A DNA stretch of 64,000 nucleotides from Ravibacter arvi (GCF_039540405.1 NZ_BAABEY010000036.1:496001-560000); one strand, 5' to 3'. Shown: positions 17,527-26,304, counted from the stretch's first letter. Notes: generated by a model from the letters alone, not told the origin. Numbers and translations are program-made.

Positions 17527-18736
17527 TTCTCAGATTCATACTCAAGCCTACCAATAAAGGCCTGAATCGGAACTCTGCATTTGTACTTTTTAGCCTTCCT
17601 ATACTGTATTCTGCATAGGGTGCAACCGAGAGTTTTAGATTTGGATTTACCATAATATTTTTTCCGCCGCCTATGGAGAGCCATCCGGATTTTCCGGCGG
17701 ATTGTACATCAATATTTCCCGAGACGCCCAGATATCCATAAAAATCCCGCAAACCTGGCGAGCGGAAATACAATTGTTTTTTTAAGGAAAGTCCGAGCAG
17801 ATTGAAATCGGCACGCTCCTTCACCGGGATTCCTTCGCTCCTGGCCGCGTAATTACCCAGATGATCTTTCACAAGCACATAGGCGCCGGTTGCAATTTCA
17901 TAAGATAATTCCTGCTGAAAACGACTATACCCGGCTGTCAGGCTCATGCCTTTTTTCTCAATTCCCAGGTGGGCTGAAAACCCGGTATTTTGAAAAGAGA
18001 CGGGTACGTTAAAATTTTGAAGCCGGGCGGTAGGGTTTGGCATGACTATTAACTTTTGAAAGGTATTTATCCCCGCTAAACTGACTACAAAAGCGGTTTT
18101 AGAAGGCGGGTGATGCGTAGTTTTATCCGGTTTTCCATTTGCTGAATCTGTTAGGAAGGCGTGATTTGCGTCGGAAGCCAAGAGATTCGCCGGATTCAAA
18201 CTGACTGCGATTGACGGGTAAGGGCGCCGTTTCTCGATAACGTCCAATTGAATCGTTTTTTCATTTGTAAGTAATCCGGTGTCGTTGGAAAGGCCAGGTT
18301 GCTCACTGGCAGAGACCTGTATTTCGCTTTGTTGCGTGTTGCTTTTTTGTAGAGGGCCGGGGAGCCTGTTTCGCGAAGTCCCGCGACCCAGCGCCGCTTC
18401 CTGATGGTGGGCCTTATTGGTGGTGCCCTGAAAGCCTGTTATCTGTTCGTCTGCTATGTGCCGGTCAGGTGTAATATGAAGTTTCGTGTTTTTGCCGGCT
18501 TCAACCGGTTTAACCGTTTCCTTTCCGTTTTCCACAAAGAGCAGGGCGGCAAGGAAAGCCAGGATAATTACGCCTGAGAGAACCAGTAGTTTATTGGGCG
18601 CCGGAGGGCGTGGTGTGCCGATATGGCCCAGTATCTTTTTATCGAGTTCCGGGTCGGGCGTTGCTTCGAAATCTTTGAATTTTTGCTGGAAGGCCCGCTG
18701 CAAATCCCGGTCTGTGGGGTGTTTTTCAGTGTTCAT
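17513..18736 (-). CDS. putative anti-sigma/outer-membrane-beta-barrel-like protein with one membrane span
   Basis: The 407-residue product starts 11 bases inside the end of the ECF sigma gene, so the two are translationally coupled, the usual layout for a sigma and its anti-sigma factor. A charged N-terminal segment (DRDLQRAFQQKFKDFEATP) would face the cytoplasm, a single membrane span follows (about residues 47-68), then a long low-complexity linker rich in Q, T and N. The last 180 residues have alternating beta strands (GFSAHLGIEKKGMSLTAGYS, then LSVAPYAEYSIGRL) like a porin-type beta barrel domain. It has no FecR or zinc-finger motif. The sigma-binding role is inferred from gene overlap and topology. 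Confidence 0.65.
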   Translation of the reverse strand: MNTEKHPTDRDLQRAFQQKFKDFEATPDPELDKKILGHIGTPRPPAPNKLLVLSGVIILAFLAALLFVENGKETVKPVEAGKNTKLHITPDRHIADEQITGFQGTTNKAHHQEAALGRGTSRNRLPGPLQKSNTQQSEIQVSASEQPGLSNDTGLLTNEKTIQLDVIEKRRPYPSIAVSLNPANLLASDANHAFLTDSANGKPDKTTHHPPSKTAFVVSLAGINTFQKLIVMPNPTARLQNFNVPVSFQNTGFSAHLGIEKKGMSLTAGYSRFQQELSYEIATGAYVLVKDHLGNYAARSEGIPVKERADFNLLGLSLKKQLYFRSPGLRDFYGYLGVSGNIDVQSAGKSGWLSIGGGKNIMVNPNLKLSVAPYAEYSIGRLKSTNAEFRFRPLLVGLSMNLRIAGN

Positions 18737-19307
18737 TTGCTGTTATGCCTGATTCCTGTAATTTGAGCATCAATAAGTTGCGTGCACGCATGTACTGCGA
18801 CCGCGAAGTATTTTCCGACATGGAAAGCATTTTCGCAATTTCCGCATGCTGATAACCGTCGATGAGGTACAAATTGATAATCAGCCGGTACTTTTGCGGA
18901 AGAGCGTTGATGATTTCGAGCAAAGCTTCCACATTGGTTTGGTCTATAATCCTTAGGTAGTCATCGTTTTCTAGTTCGTAACTGGCTTCATCCAGGCCAG
19001 TATTTCTGAGTTCCTGCCGCGTGGTCCGGTTGTAATAGTTGATCGCGGTACGTATCACTACCGACCTCATCCAGGGATCGAGGAGCTCGGGTTTTTCCAG
19101 GTCGCTGATCCGGTTGAATATTTTGAGAATGGCCTCTTGGAATATGTCTTCAGCCTCGGCAACCGTGTGGGCGTACCGGAGACAAATGCCTAATAATTTT
19201 GCCTTCGATCGGTCATAAAGCGCTACCTGAGCCCGGCGTTCGCCGTTCAGACATCCCCGTACCAGTTCGGAGCGCGTTTTATAGGTCTTAGGCTTGAAGA
19301 AGGACAT
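18726..19307 (-). CDS. ECF-type RNA polymerase sigma factor
   Basis: The 193-residue protein has sigma-70 region 2 (residues about 25-90; LRYAHTVAEAEDIFQEAILKI is the core-binding and -10-recognition helix) and region 4 (about 125-180; LPQKYRLIINLYLIDGYQHA then the HTH AEIAKMLSMSENTSRSQ). It would direct RNA polymerase to a small regulon in response to an envelope signal. It sits 42 bases after a PepSY-like lipoprotein gene and overlaps the putative anti-sigma gene. There is no SusC in this locus, so the signal is unlikely to be nutrient uptake through a TonB channel. Confidence 0.92.
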   Translation of the reverse strand: MSFFKPKTYKTRSELVRGCLNGERRAQVALYDRSKAKLLGICLRYAHTVAEAEDIFQEAILKIFNRISDLEKPELLDPWMRSVVIRTAINYYNRTTRQELRNTGLDEASYELENDDYLRIIDQTNVEALLEIINALPQKYRLIINLYLIDGYQHAEIAKMLSMSENTSRSQYMRARNLLMLKLQESGITANEH

Positions 19308-19349
19308 AAGTGTTTAGAACTTGCCTGCTTTTCTAATTTGGAATAGGGC

Positions 19350-20264
19350 TTAGTACCGGGAATATTCCATCCAGAGAGGCGTCCCGTCGGGCTTGAATTC
19401 CAGGGAAAGGCTTTCTGCGGTGGCGTTGTTGGTGAAAACTGCCCCATACACAATACCTGTTTCTGTTGAATTTCGTCTGCCACCGGAAAACTTGAGATTG
19501 CTCAGGAATGTCTGTTTTTGCAAAGTGTTTTTAACTGCGGCCGGAAGTTCGTCTCGCGTTTGAAACAATTGATCGGGACTAAAATTTGTTCCCACTATTT
19601 TTTGCTGCGCATTGAACCGGATCCAATAAATGGTGGTTGGGCTTTTTGCCACTACGTGGTATAGTTTATTATTGTTGTTGTCGTACCGAATCTCGTACCC
19701 GGTCATCGAAAGATAATTGTCGGATAAATATTGTTTGATACGGGAGGGTAGTTTGTCTTTGTTTGGCGAGAATGAAGATCCTGCCAGCAGGATTTTTGAA
19801 TGTGGACTAAGTCTGATTTTAAACATGTGCCGATCCCACATGATTCGATATTGCTTACCTTGAAATAAATATTCGCCGTAGTTTACAAATTCATTTGCAA
19901 AACTGTTGGGCTGTATTACCTTCATATTGTCAATTGTTCCACCGGCAATCGTAGAGTTTTCGATATATTTAAGTACGTTATCCGGTGCTGGGGTGTTAGT
20001 AATTAATGCATTGTATACAATTTGTTCCCGATCAGTTGCTGTAAAATAGTTCAGACCATTCAGCGAATAGGTCGCTTCCCACAAGCTGTCCTTCTCTACG
20101 GTTTTTATCAGGATATCTTCGGCTCCAGAGAATTGGGAAGGAATAATCTGAGTTACAGATTCAGGAATAGGTTGATCTGCGTTTTGAAGGTCTTCCACCT
20201 TGCAGCCGTAAATTGACAGCAAAATGGCTAGCGCAAGTAGCGTAACGGGTAGTTTTTTTTTCAT
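19350..20264 (-). CDS. PepSY-like periplasmic lipoprotein
   Basis: The 304-residue lipoprotein (lipobox IYGC near residue 21) contains three similar segments of about 55 residues, each starting with a proline/valine helix and ending in paired beta strands: PESVTQIIPSQF..., PSRIKQYLSDNY... and PAAVKNTLQKQT.... This matches PepSY-like (beta-lactamase-inhibitor-like) proteins common in Bacteroidota. These domains bind peptides or modulate periplasmic enzymes, but no target is known here. It lies 43 bases after one lipoprotein gene and 42 bases before the ECF sigma gene, so co-expression is likely. Confidence 0.65.
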   Translation of the reverse strand: MKKKLPVTLLALAILLSIYGCKVEDLQNADQPIPESVTQIIPSQFSGAEDILIKTVEKDSLWEATYSLNGLNYFTATDREQIVYNALITNTPAPDNVLKYIENSTIAGGTIDNMKVIQPNSFANEFVNYGEYLFQGKQYRIMWDRHMFKIRLSPHSKILLAGSSFSPNKDKLPSRIKQYLSDNYLSMTGYEIRYDNNNNKLYHVVAKSPTTIYWIRFNAQQKIVGTNFSPDQLFQTRDELPAAVKNTLQKQTFLSNLKFSGGRRNSTETGIVYGAVFTNNATAESLSLEFKPDGTPLWMEYSRY

Positions 20265-20307
20265 TGCAGGCTCAGTATTTCCGATCGTGACCGGATGGTG
20301 AAACGTG

Positions 20308-20955
20308 TTAATACAGTACCCGGAAGGTCATTGATTTCTGTCGATCGTTGGATAGAACCTCCAGGAACCATATTGCGCGCAAGCAATACACATAGGAGAT
20401 CACTGAATTCCGGTTACCGTCCGGGTGTAGGATAAGCCTCATTCTCTCAGGATGTCCCAAAGCCTTTGCTTCCTGTGCATTTCTGCAGGTAGGTAGCCAG
20501 TTGGTATCAAGGTGTCCGCTCAACGTTCTTTTCGGAAAAAAATTGGAAAGCTGGATCGTCTGCCTGGCTTCATCCCAAAACCATTGTCCTTTGCGGTCTT
20601 CAAAAGACATAGAGCCGGTAGACAATCTGTCCTGGTCGCTGTAGTCTGTTTCCCCAAACGGTCCGATGCAGTCTTTTGCTACCAATTCCATTTTGTTTGA
20701 AAACTGGTAGGCAATATATTTGGTCCATGTCAGCGAGTCATTCGTTCCTTCGTGATGAACCAGGTAAGTGCTGTCCTTTCCTTTTACCTCAATAATGTAT
20801 TCGATTCTCCAGAATCTTTCATTGGCGGTTAGCCTCGACAGCAATTCCGTTTTGTCAATTTGTGGTCTTTCCACTCCCGTTATGTCACTATCCCTGCAGG
20901 AAAACGCCAGCAGGACAATCACTGCGAATCGTGAAGCAAGTAGCAGGGTTTTCAT
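20308..20955 (-). CDS. putative lipoprotein, paralogue of the adjacent gene (copy 2)
   Basis: The 215-residue product has a lipoprotein signal (lipobox LAFSC near residue 20). It shares long stretches with the next upstream gene: ERFWRIEYIIEVKGKDST, GQWFWDE, QTIQLSNFF, CRNAQEAKALGHPER and a shared C-terminal SYVYC. The two evidently arose by tandem duplication. No known domain is recognised; the size and strand-rich pattern could fit a small lipocalin-like barrel, but that is a guess. It lies 50 bases from its paralogue and 43 bases from the PepSY-like gene on the same strand. Confidence 0.7.
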   Translation of the reverse strand: MKTLLLASRFAVIVLLAFSCRDSDITGVERPQIDKTELLSRLTANERFWRIEYIIEVKGKDSTYLVHHEGTNDSLTWTKYIAYQFSNKMELVAKDCIGPFGETDYSDQDRLSTGSMSFEDRKGQWFWDEARQTIQLSNFFPKRTLSGHLDTNWLPTCRNAQEAKALGHPERMRLILHPDGNRNSVISYVYCLRAIWFLEVLSNDRQKSMTFRVLY

Positions 20956-21005
20956 TTATGTAAGTTTTTTAGATGCTGATCGTGGTATAAAGGCGATCGA
21001 GAATA

Positions 21006-21650
21006 TTAATGTAAAACCCGAAACGACTTTGGTACTCCATGAGTGCTACCATTGGTCAGACGCTCAAGAGCCCACATTGCGCGCATACAATAGACGTATG
21101 ATATTTCTGAATTCTGATTCCCTTCCGGGTACATAATAAATTTTATTCTTTCAGGGTATCCCAACGCCTTCGCTTCCTGCGCATTTTTACAAGTGGGTGG
21201 ATGATTTGTATCGAGGTATCCATTCAGTGTGTTGTGCCGAAAGACATTGGAAAGTTGAATCGTCTGCCCGGTCTCGTCCCAAAACCATTGTCCCCTGTGT
21301 TCTTTATTATACATAGTTCCGATCGACACTTTTTGTTGGTCGTGGTGGTCCTGTTTTCCCCACAATCCAAAACTTACTATTTCCAATGATACTTGTGTAT
21401 CCAAAAATTGGTAGGCGTAACCGTACCAAGTCATTGGATCGAGCGTATCTCCTGGATTAACCAGGTGAGTGCTGTCCCTACCTTTGACCTCGATTATATA
21501 TTCGACTCTCCAGAATCTTTCACTGGCAGTCAGCCTGGCAAGTAATTCCGCCTTGTTTATTTTGGGTTTTTCTACTGCAGCTACTTCACTATCCCCGCAG
21601 GAAATTACCAGCAGGGCAATGCTCAGAAGAAACAATACTCGAAATCTCAT
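21006..21650 (-). CDS. putative lipoprotein, paralogue of the adjacent gene (copy 1)
   Basis: The 214-residue lipoprotein (lipobox LVISC near residue 18) is the first gene of the apparent five-gene set that ends with the ECF sigma and its partner. It matches the following gene along its whole length: ERFWRVEYIIEVKGRDST, GQWFWDETGQTIQLSN and CKNAQEAKALGYPER are almost identical, while the region after residue 65 differs more. Conservation of tryptophans (ERFWR, GQWFW) suggests a fixed fold. No family is recognised. The pair may be sensed by, or regulated by, the sigma factor downstream; this is inference from gene order. Confidence 0.7.
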   Translation of the reverse strand: MRFRVLFLLSIALLVISCGDSEVAAVEKPKINKAELLARLTASERFWRVEYIIEVKGRDSTHLVNPGDTLDPMTWYGYAYQFLDTQVSLEIVSFGLWGKQDHHDQQKVSIGTMYNKEHRGQWFWDETGQTIQLSNVFRHNTLNGYLDTNHPPTCKNAQEAKALGYPERIKFIMYPEGNQNSEISYVYCMRAMWALERLTNGSTHGVPKSFRVLH

Positions 21651-21788
21651 AGAAACCGGTCAAATCGGAGATACATCTACATGACACCGGATGAGGGGGT
21701 GTGCGTTGCAATTTTGCTGCAACTATCGCAAAAAAAATGAAAGCGGTCGGTTACGGGTAATTAAAAGGGACGTAAACGCAGACTTTGT

Positions 21789-22448
21789 TTACTCCCCCCT
21801 TCTCAGTTTGGCAATCAGCGCAGAGAATTTTTCAAAATGCGCCTGAAGCCCGGTCCAATCTTTACGGTCAATTAGCGTCTTGTCAAACAAAGGGCTGCCG
21901 ATCCCGTAGGCTGTGGCGCCGGCATGGAAAAAACCGGGGAGGGTATCAAGCGATACCCCACCCGTAGGCATTAGTTTTATTTCGTTCAGGGGGGCGAGCA
22001 CATCTTTGAAATACCCGGCCCCGAGAGCTGTAGCGGGGAATACTTTCACTACCGACGCCCCCCAGCTCCAGGCGCGGTAAATTTCCGTGGGCGTATAGGC
22101 GCCCGGGAAGACCGGGACGTCGGACCGTACGCACTCTTTGACTACCTGTTCGTCGATAATGGGTGTGACAATAAAAGTGGCGCCCGCCTGTATGGCCAGC
22201 TCAAGGTCATACAGGTTCCTGACCGTTCCCGCCCCTACATTTAGGCGCCCCTGGTACTCGTGCCTTAACTGAGATATCATCTCAGCTGCACCGGGGGTGT
22301 TCATGGTAACTTCCAGGGTAGTCAGGCCGGCCGAAAGAAACCCGGGAACGATGCTGAATACTGATTCGGGCGCTATGTTCCTGACAATGCCGACAATCGG
22401 CATCTGTTCGAGAAGCGCCCAGGAAAAGGAACCTTGTGACAATTTCAT
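21789..22448 (-). CDS. eda: 2-keto-3-deoxy-6-phosphogluconate / 4-hydroxy-2-oxoglutarate aldolase
   Basis: The 219-residue class I aldolase splits KDPG into pyruvate and glyceraldehyde-3-phosphate in the cytoplasm, closing the Entner-Doudoroff and sugar-acid routes. Family features are the glutamate strand TTLEVTMNTPGA near residue 42, GAGTVRN near residue 72 and the lysine strand SVVKVFPA near residue 133, whose lysine forms the Schiff base, then the phosphate-binding MPTGGV. Its length is normal for the family. It starts three bases after the TIM-barrel gene and is probably translated from the same message. Confidence 0.92.
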   Translation of the reverse strand: MKLSQGSFSWALLEQMPIVGIVRNIAPESVFSIVPGFLSAGLTTLEVTMNTPGAAEMISQLRHEYQGRLNVGAGTVRNLYDLELAIQAGATFIVTPIIDEQVVKECVRSDVPVFPGAYTPTEIYRAWSWGASVVKVFPATALGAGYFKDVLAPLNEIKLMPTGGVSLDTLPGFFHAGATAYGIGSPLFDKTLIDRKDWTGLQAHFEKFSALIAKLRRGE

Positions 22449-22451
22449 AAG

Positions 22452-23303
22452 TTATTTCAACCCGTTCAGATACGCAACCGATTTAGGGATTTGCTGCATA
22501 TAGCTCGGGCTTTCATCTTCAATAAAGTAATGCCTGATACCGGCTGCCTCGGCGGCCCGCATAATAGCAGGGAATTTGGCCTGGCCGGTACCCAATGCTA
22601 CATCGTTGGTCTTTGGCGTCGACCCTGACAAATCACCTTTCACCCCCTTCTTCAGGTCTTTGAGGTGCATCAGCTTGAAACGGCTTCCGTACTTTTTGAG
22701 TAATTCGGCCGGATCTGCGCCGGGGTGGATCGCCCAGAGAATGTCCAGTTCAAAGGAAACATATTCGGGGTTGGTATTTTCTACCATGTAGTCGAACAGC
22801 GTACCCGTGCCATGCGGCGTGAATTCAAATCCGTGGTTGTGGTAGCAGAAAGTGATGCCGTTTTCTTTCAAAACTTTTCCGACCCGGTTGAAATCTTCTG
22901 CGGCCCGCATGGCGTCGTCGAGCTTAAACGGGCCCTTGTGAGGAATGGAGGCTACCATCACGAATTTGGCCCCCAGAGTCCTGGCGTTTTGAACAACAGC
23001 CATCGGGTCTTTCACGATTTCATTATAGTCGGCCCCGGTTCCGACGATCTTCAAGCCGCGGGCGTCTGTCATTTTCCGGAATTCGGCATGCGTTACACCC
23101 TTCGGTGGATTGGCTTCGAGCTCCACGAAACCCAGAGATTTGATGGTATCGAGCGTGGCTTCTACTCCCTGGGGAAAGCCGTTGCGGAAAGTATAGGTTT
23201 GCAGACCGATTTCGCCCGTAAATGGAGCTTTCCCTTTTTGAGCCATCAGCCCGGTGCAGGCCAGCGTGCCGGCGGTTAGCAGGGTAAGAAAGAAACGTCG
23301 CAT
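22452..23303 (-). CDS. secreted sugar phosphate isomerase/epimerase-like TIM barrel
   Basis: The 283-residue protein has an N-terminal signal peptide (residues 1-21, ending LMAQ) and the xylose-isomerase-like AP endonuclease-2 TIM-barrel fold. Likely metal ligands are visible in the strands KSLGFVELEANP, FCYHNHGFEF, SFELDILWAIH and MHLKDLK. Exported members of this family occur next to Gfo/Idh/MocA enzymes and some act as epimerases, dehydratases or lyases on 3-keto glycosides. Here the next gene is KDPG aldolase, suggesting a sugar-acid pathway. The precise reaction is not readable from sequence. Confidence 0.85.
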   Translation of the reverse strand: MRRFFLTLLTAGTLACTGLMAQKGKAPFTGEIGLQTYTFRNGFPQGVEATLDTIKSLGFVELEANPPKGVTHAEFRKMTDARGLKIVGTGADYNEIVKDPMAVVQNARTLGAKFVMVASIPHKGPFKLDDAMRAAEDFNRVGKVLKENGITFCYHNHGFEFTPHGTGTLFDYMVENTNPEYVSFELDILWAIHPGADPAELLKKYGSRFKLMHLKDLKKGVKGDLSGSTPKTNDVALGTGQAKFPAIMRAAEAAGIRHYFIEDESPSYMQQIPKSVAYLNGLK

Positions 23304-23390
23304 ACGATGTTATTGAATTAGGTGGATTGCGTCAGATAAAAATAATTCTTTTTGACTGCAAAATACAATTAAATAGCGGGTTTGAGAAAT

Positions 23391-23430
23391 GGGGGTGAGG
23401 GGTAAGGTGTGAGGCCTGAGGTTGGGGGGC
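23391..23430. repeat. G-rich half of the TGAGG/CCTCA repeat family
   Basis: GGGGGTGAGGGGTAAGGTG followed by TGAGGCCTGAGG is one arm of the repeat family seen at 3094, 43580 and 45181. The complementary arm and the CTTTTATACA tail are absent, so this is a partial copy. It lies between the TIM-barrel gene and the next minus-strand gene. Confidence 0.45.
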
Positions 23431-23441
23431 CGGGCGGCATC

Positions 23442-24122
23442 TCAGTAGAATGGCGATTTTAATGGTTCTTTCCTGAAAATGTGATTCCGCCAGTCGTAGA
23501 AAGTCTGCATATAGACAAGAACCCGAATCCGGTAATACATACCGCTAACCGGCTTGAGTGAAGCGATGCCATGGTTGTTGAAATAGTAGCGATAGCCTGC
23601 CTGAAGTCCCGTTCCGAGCCAGCGGGTTGCTTTCCATTCCCCGTACATGGCTAATTGAAGCGGAAAGATTCTCATTCGTTCTGTATGCCCGGTACCGGAT
23701 TCAAACGGCGCTGTGAATTTTGCCCGGCCAAGTCCGGCTTCTATAGGGCTTGAAAGCTTCCATCGCCGCCAGTCGTGGAGAGTCAGCCAATAGCCCAGGC
23801 TGACAAATCGAATGTCGGTGCTGGTTCCCGCGGGCAGTTGAAACGGGAGATCGAAATTCCGTAGCCCCATCACGTCATTTCTTCCTCTCTTGCCTGTCCA
23901 GTAGTAGCCTACCGTAATTTCATCCCTTTTCTTGCCCCATTCCCAGCCCACGCTGGTCCCACCCATTCGCAGCCGCCGGTTTTGGGAAAGCGACGTGCGC
24001 ATATCAAGATGGACCTTTAGCAAGCCGGTTGTATCGCCCGCACTTTGCCCCGAACTCGCCGAGAGTGAAACCAGGCAAAACAAGGTGGCGGTAACGATCC
24101 GGAAGTAGTGAGGCATTTTCAT
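23442..24122 (-). CDS. putative outer-membrane beta-barrel protein
   Basis: The 226-residue product has a signal peptide (cleavage near SASSGQS) and alternating strands with many aromatic girdle residues (VGWEWGKKRDEITVGYYW, FVSLGYWLTLHDWRRW, LGTGLQAGYRYYF), the pattern of a small outer-membrane barrel. It ends in tyrosine (KSPFY), which suits barrel assembly signals. No function is recognised. It is the most upstream gene of a minus-strand run and is divergent from the ECF sigma gene at 24345. Confidence 0.65.
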   Translation of the reverse strand: MKMPHYFRIVTATLFCLVSLSASSGQSAGDTTGLLKVHLDMRTSLSQNRRLRMGGTSVGWEWGKKRDEITVGYYWTGKRGRNDVMGLRNFDLPFQLPAGTSTDIRFVSLGYWLTLHDWRRWKLSSPIEAGLGRAKFTAPFESGTGHTERMRIFPLQLAMYGEWKATRWLGTGLQAGYRYYFNNHGIASLKPVSGMYYRIRVLVYMQTFYDWRNHIFRKEPLKSPFY

Positions 24123-24265
24123 GGGTTAGGCATAAAGGTGATCTTTACCCGGCTCCGTGGTGCGATCGAAGCTCAATATTAGGCAGTATTTTCCTGATTT
24201 TGAGAAAAATCAACTTTTATAACGAAGCTTGCCCGGTATATCGTTTACGGAAAACCCGCGCCAGT

Positions 24266-24297
24266 TTTGTTGAATTTTGCCCTATTGGTTAGTTTTG
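24266..24297 (+). promoter_or_regulatory. Bacteroidota-type promoter of the ECF sigma gene
   Basis: TTTG at 24266-24269 and TAGTTTTG at 24290-24297 are separated by 20 bases and match both consensus boxes exactly. Transcription would start near 24303, about 42 bases before the TTG start of the sigma gene and 10 bases before a short ATG frame at 24313. Confidence 0.6.
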
Positions 24298-24344
24298 TAT
24301 TGACATTTCCTAATGGAATTGGATGAATATAAGTTTACATCGCT

Positions 24345-24938
24345 TTGGACGAACCCCGTGACCCGACATTAGAGCAAAGGCAGCACAGTTTGCTTTGGGA
24401 TCGGTTTAGAGCAGGCGATGAGGGGGCTTTTCGTGCTTTGACCGAAACCTACTACCGGGTTCTGGCCAATTATGGGATGAAGCTCAGCCGCGATAAAGAT
24501 TTTGTGGCCGATTGCATCCAGGAGCTTTTCCTCGAATTATGGGAAAGAAGGCGATTTCTCGGCGATGCCGTTTTTGTCAAGTCCTACCTGCTCAAGGCTG
24601 TCCGGAATAAGATTATCAAGGAGAGCATTAAACTGCGGCGTTTTAAGGAACCTGAAGACCTGGAATTCGGCCGTGGCGAATACCATCCGATTGAGCTTGA
24701 AATCGTTTCTACAGAAGCCGAGCGCGAAAAAATAAATCATCTCAAAAGCCTTCTGGGTGATCTCACCAAACGGCAGCAGGAAATTATCTACCTGCGGTTC
24801 TATCAAAACCTTGAGTTCGATGAGATTTCGGAGGTCATGGGGCTCACCCGCCAGAGTGTAGCTAACCTGCTTCATCGTACCATCAAGGACATCAGGAGCA
24901 AATGGATAATATCGCTTTTTTTCTGGATTTTGCTTTAG
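24345..24938 (+). CDS. ECF-type RNA polymerase sigma factor of a SusCD locus
   Basis: The 197-residue protein carries sigma region 2 (LLWDRFRAGDEGAFRALTE to DFVADCIQELFLELWERR) and region 4 (LTKRQQEIIYLRFYQNLEF then EISEVMGLTRQSVANLLHR). The frame opens after TAA at 24330 and has no ATG or GTG before region 2, so a TTG start at 24345 is chosen. It is followed by FecR, STN-SusC and SusD genes, the standard trans-envelope relay in which substrate binding at SusC frees the sigma factor. It would switch on its own SusCD operon. Confidence 0.92.
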   Translation: MDEPRDPTLEQRQHSLLWDRFRAGDEGAFRALTETYYRVLANYGMKLSRDKDFVADCIQELFLELWERRRFLGDAVFVKSYLLKAVRNKIIKESIKLRRFKEPEDLEFGRGEYHPIELEIVSTEAEREKINHLKSLLGDLTKRQQEIIYLRFYQNLEFDEISEVMGLTRQSVANLLHRTIKDIRSKWIISLFFWILL

Positions 24939-25093
24939 GGTATGCTCTTGTAAATCAGAGAGATAAGATAATAATAATATTTTATTGAAAAATAATTGTG
25001 GGATTTTGGGTATGAAACCCGGAATCGCAGACCCTACCTGTGTAGGTATGGGAGTAAATAACTTTTGCTAAGCAAACGCAGGTAAGCGTACGA

Positions 25094-26230
25094 ATGAAAG
25101 ATCCGAATTTCGATGTTGAAGACCTGGCCGGCGATCCACGTTTTAAGCAGGTAATTCTTAATCCTGATGAACATGCGGTTCAATTCTGGAACCAATGGCG
25201 GGCTTTATCTCCAGCGCATGAATTGCGTTACCAGCGGGCGCGCCTTTTGGTGCTCGCAGTGACGGAGAAATATGACGAGCCCGTTTCGGACGAGGAAGTT
25301 GAACTTCGCCTGAGCCGTCTGGAGCAAAAGAGGCTGGACCGCACCGGGAGGACCGACCGCAAGATAGGGAAGCGCGTAAGCTGGTGGTGGGCTGCGGCCG
25401 GTTTGCTTGTTGCCGGTGGGCTTGCAATAGGTATACTTCGGCTGAACGGGCCCTTTTCTGCTGATTCTCCGGGCAAAGATACGTTCGCAACCGGCGGATT
25501 GATCCGGGCTGAAGAAGAAGCCGGAGCCGGTTTGGTAATAAGAGAAAATAAAACAGGCGCCAACCTGACGCTGATGTTGAATGACAGCAGTGTGGTTACG
25601 TTGTTCCCGGGCGGGGTGTTGAAATTCCCGGGCCGGTTTGACGGCGCTCAGCGAAAGGTAGAGCTTGTAGGTGATGCTTTTTTCGAAATCACTCCGAATC
25701 CCGAAAAACCTTTTTTAGTATTTGCCCGGGAAACGGTTGTGAAAGTGCTGGGCACGAGCTTCAGGGTTCGGGCGCTTCAAAACGATCACGAGGTCAGGGT
25801 CAGTGTGACATCCGGTCGGGTTTCGGTTTTCCGAGCGTCCGATTTTGAAGACGTCACCTCAAAGCGGATTACGGATGAGCGGGCGGGTCTGGTGCTGGTG
25901 CCGCACGAGGAAGCCATCATGAACCGGCAAACGTTGAAATTGAAGAAGTCGGGGCTAAAAAGCGGGCTTTCACCCGGCAGGCAGGATTTGGTGCAGGAGC
26001 TTATTTTTGACGATACGTCAATTGCCGACGTTTTTCATGCGCTGGAAAAAACCTACGGCATGGAAATCGAATTTGATGAAGACGCTTCGCGCAAGTGCCC
26101 GATTACGACCTATTTCAGGGAAGAATCCCTGTTGGAACGGATTAACACCATTTGCCAGGCAGTTGGGGCGACCTACCGGCCTGAGAACGGAAAAATAATA
26201 GTGACCGGGATCGATTGCACCAGTTACTGA
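25094..26230 (+). CDS. FecR family anti-sigma factor
   Basis: The 378-residue inner-membrane regulator has a cytoplasmic N-terminal segment, one membrane span (about residues 97-115; WWWAAAGLLVAGGLAIGIL), a periplasmic FecR domain (about 135-240; VVKVLGTSFRVRA is characteristic) and a C-terminal DUF4974 domain (about 298-375; LIFDDTSIADVFHALEKTY) that contacts the STN domain of the partner SusC. It passes the signal from the SusC protein to the sigma factor upstream. The gap of 155 bases to the sigma gene holds no obvious promoter. Confidence 0.93.
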   Translation: MKDPNFDVEDLAGDPRFKQVILNPDEHAVQFWNQWRALSPAHELRYQRARLLVLAVTEKYDEPVSDEEVELRLSRLEQKRLDRTGRTDRKIGKRVSWWWAAAGLLVAGGLAIGILRLNGPFSADSPGKDTFATGGLIRAEEEAGAGLVIRENKTGANLTLMLNDSSVVTLFPGGVLKFPGRFDGAQRKVELVGDAFFEITPNPEKPFLVFARETVVKVLGTSFRVRALQNDHEVRVSVTSGRVSVFRASDFEDVTSKRITDERAGLVLVPHEEAIMNRQTLKLKKSGLKSGLSPGRQDLVQELIFDDTSIADVFHALEKTYGMEIEFDEDASRKCPITTYFREESLLERINTICQAVGATYRPENGKIIVTGIDCTSY

Positions 26231-26304
26231 GGGGAATTAAGCCTTATCGTTATACGTATAAACCAAACGCCTATTGAGAAAAACCTACGATTTTTAAAAA
26301 AAAT

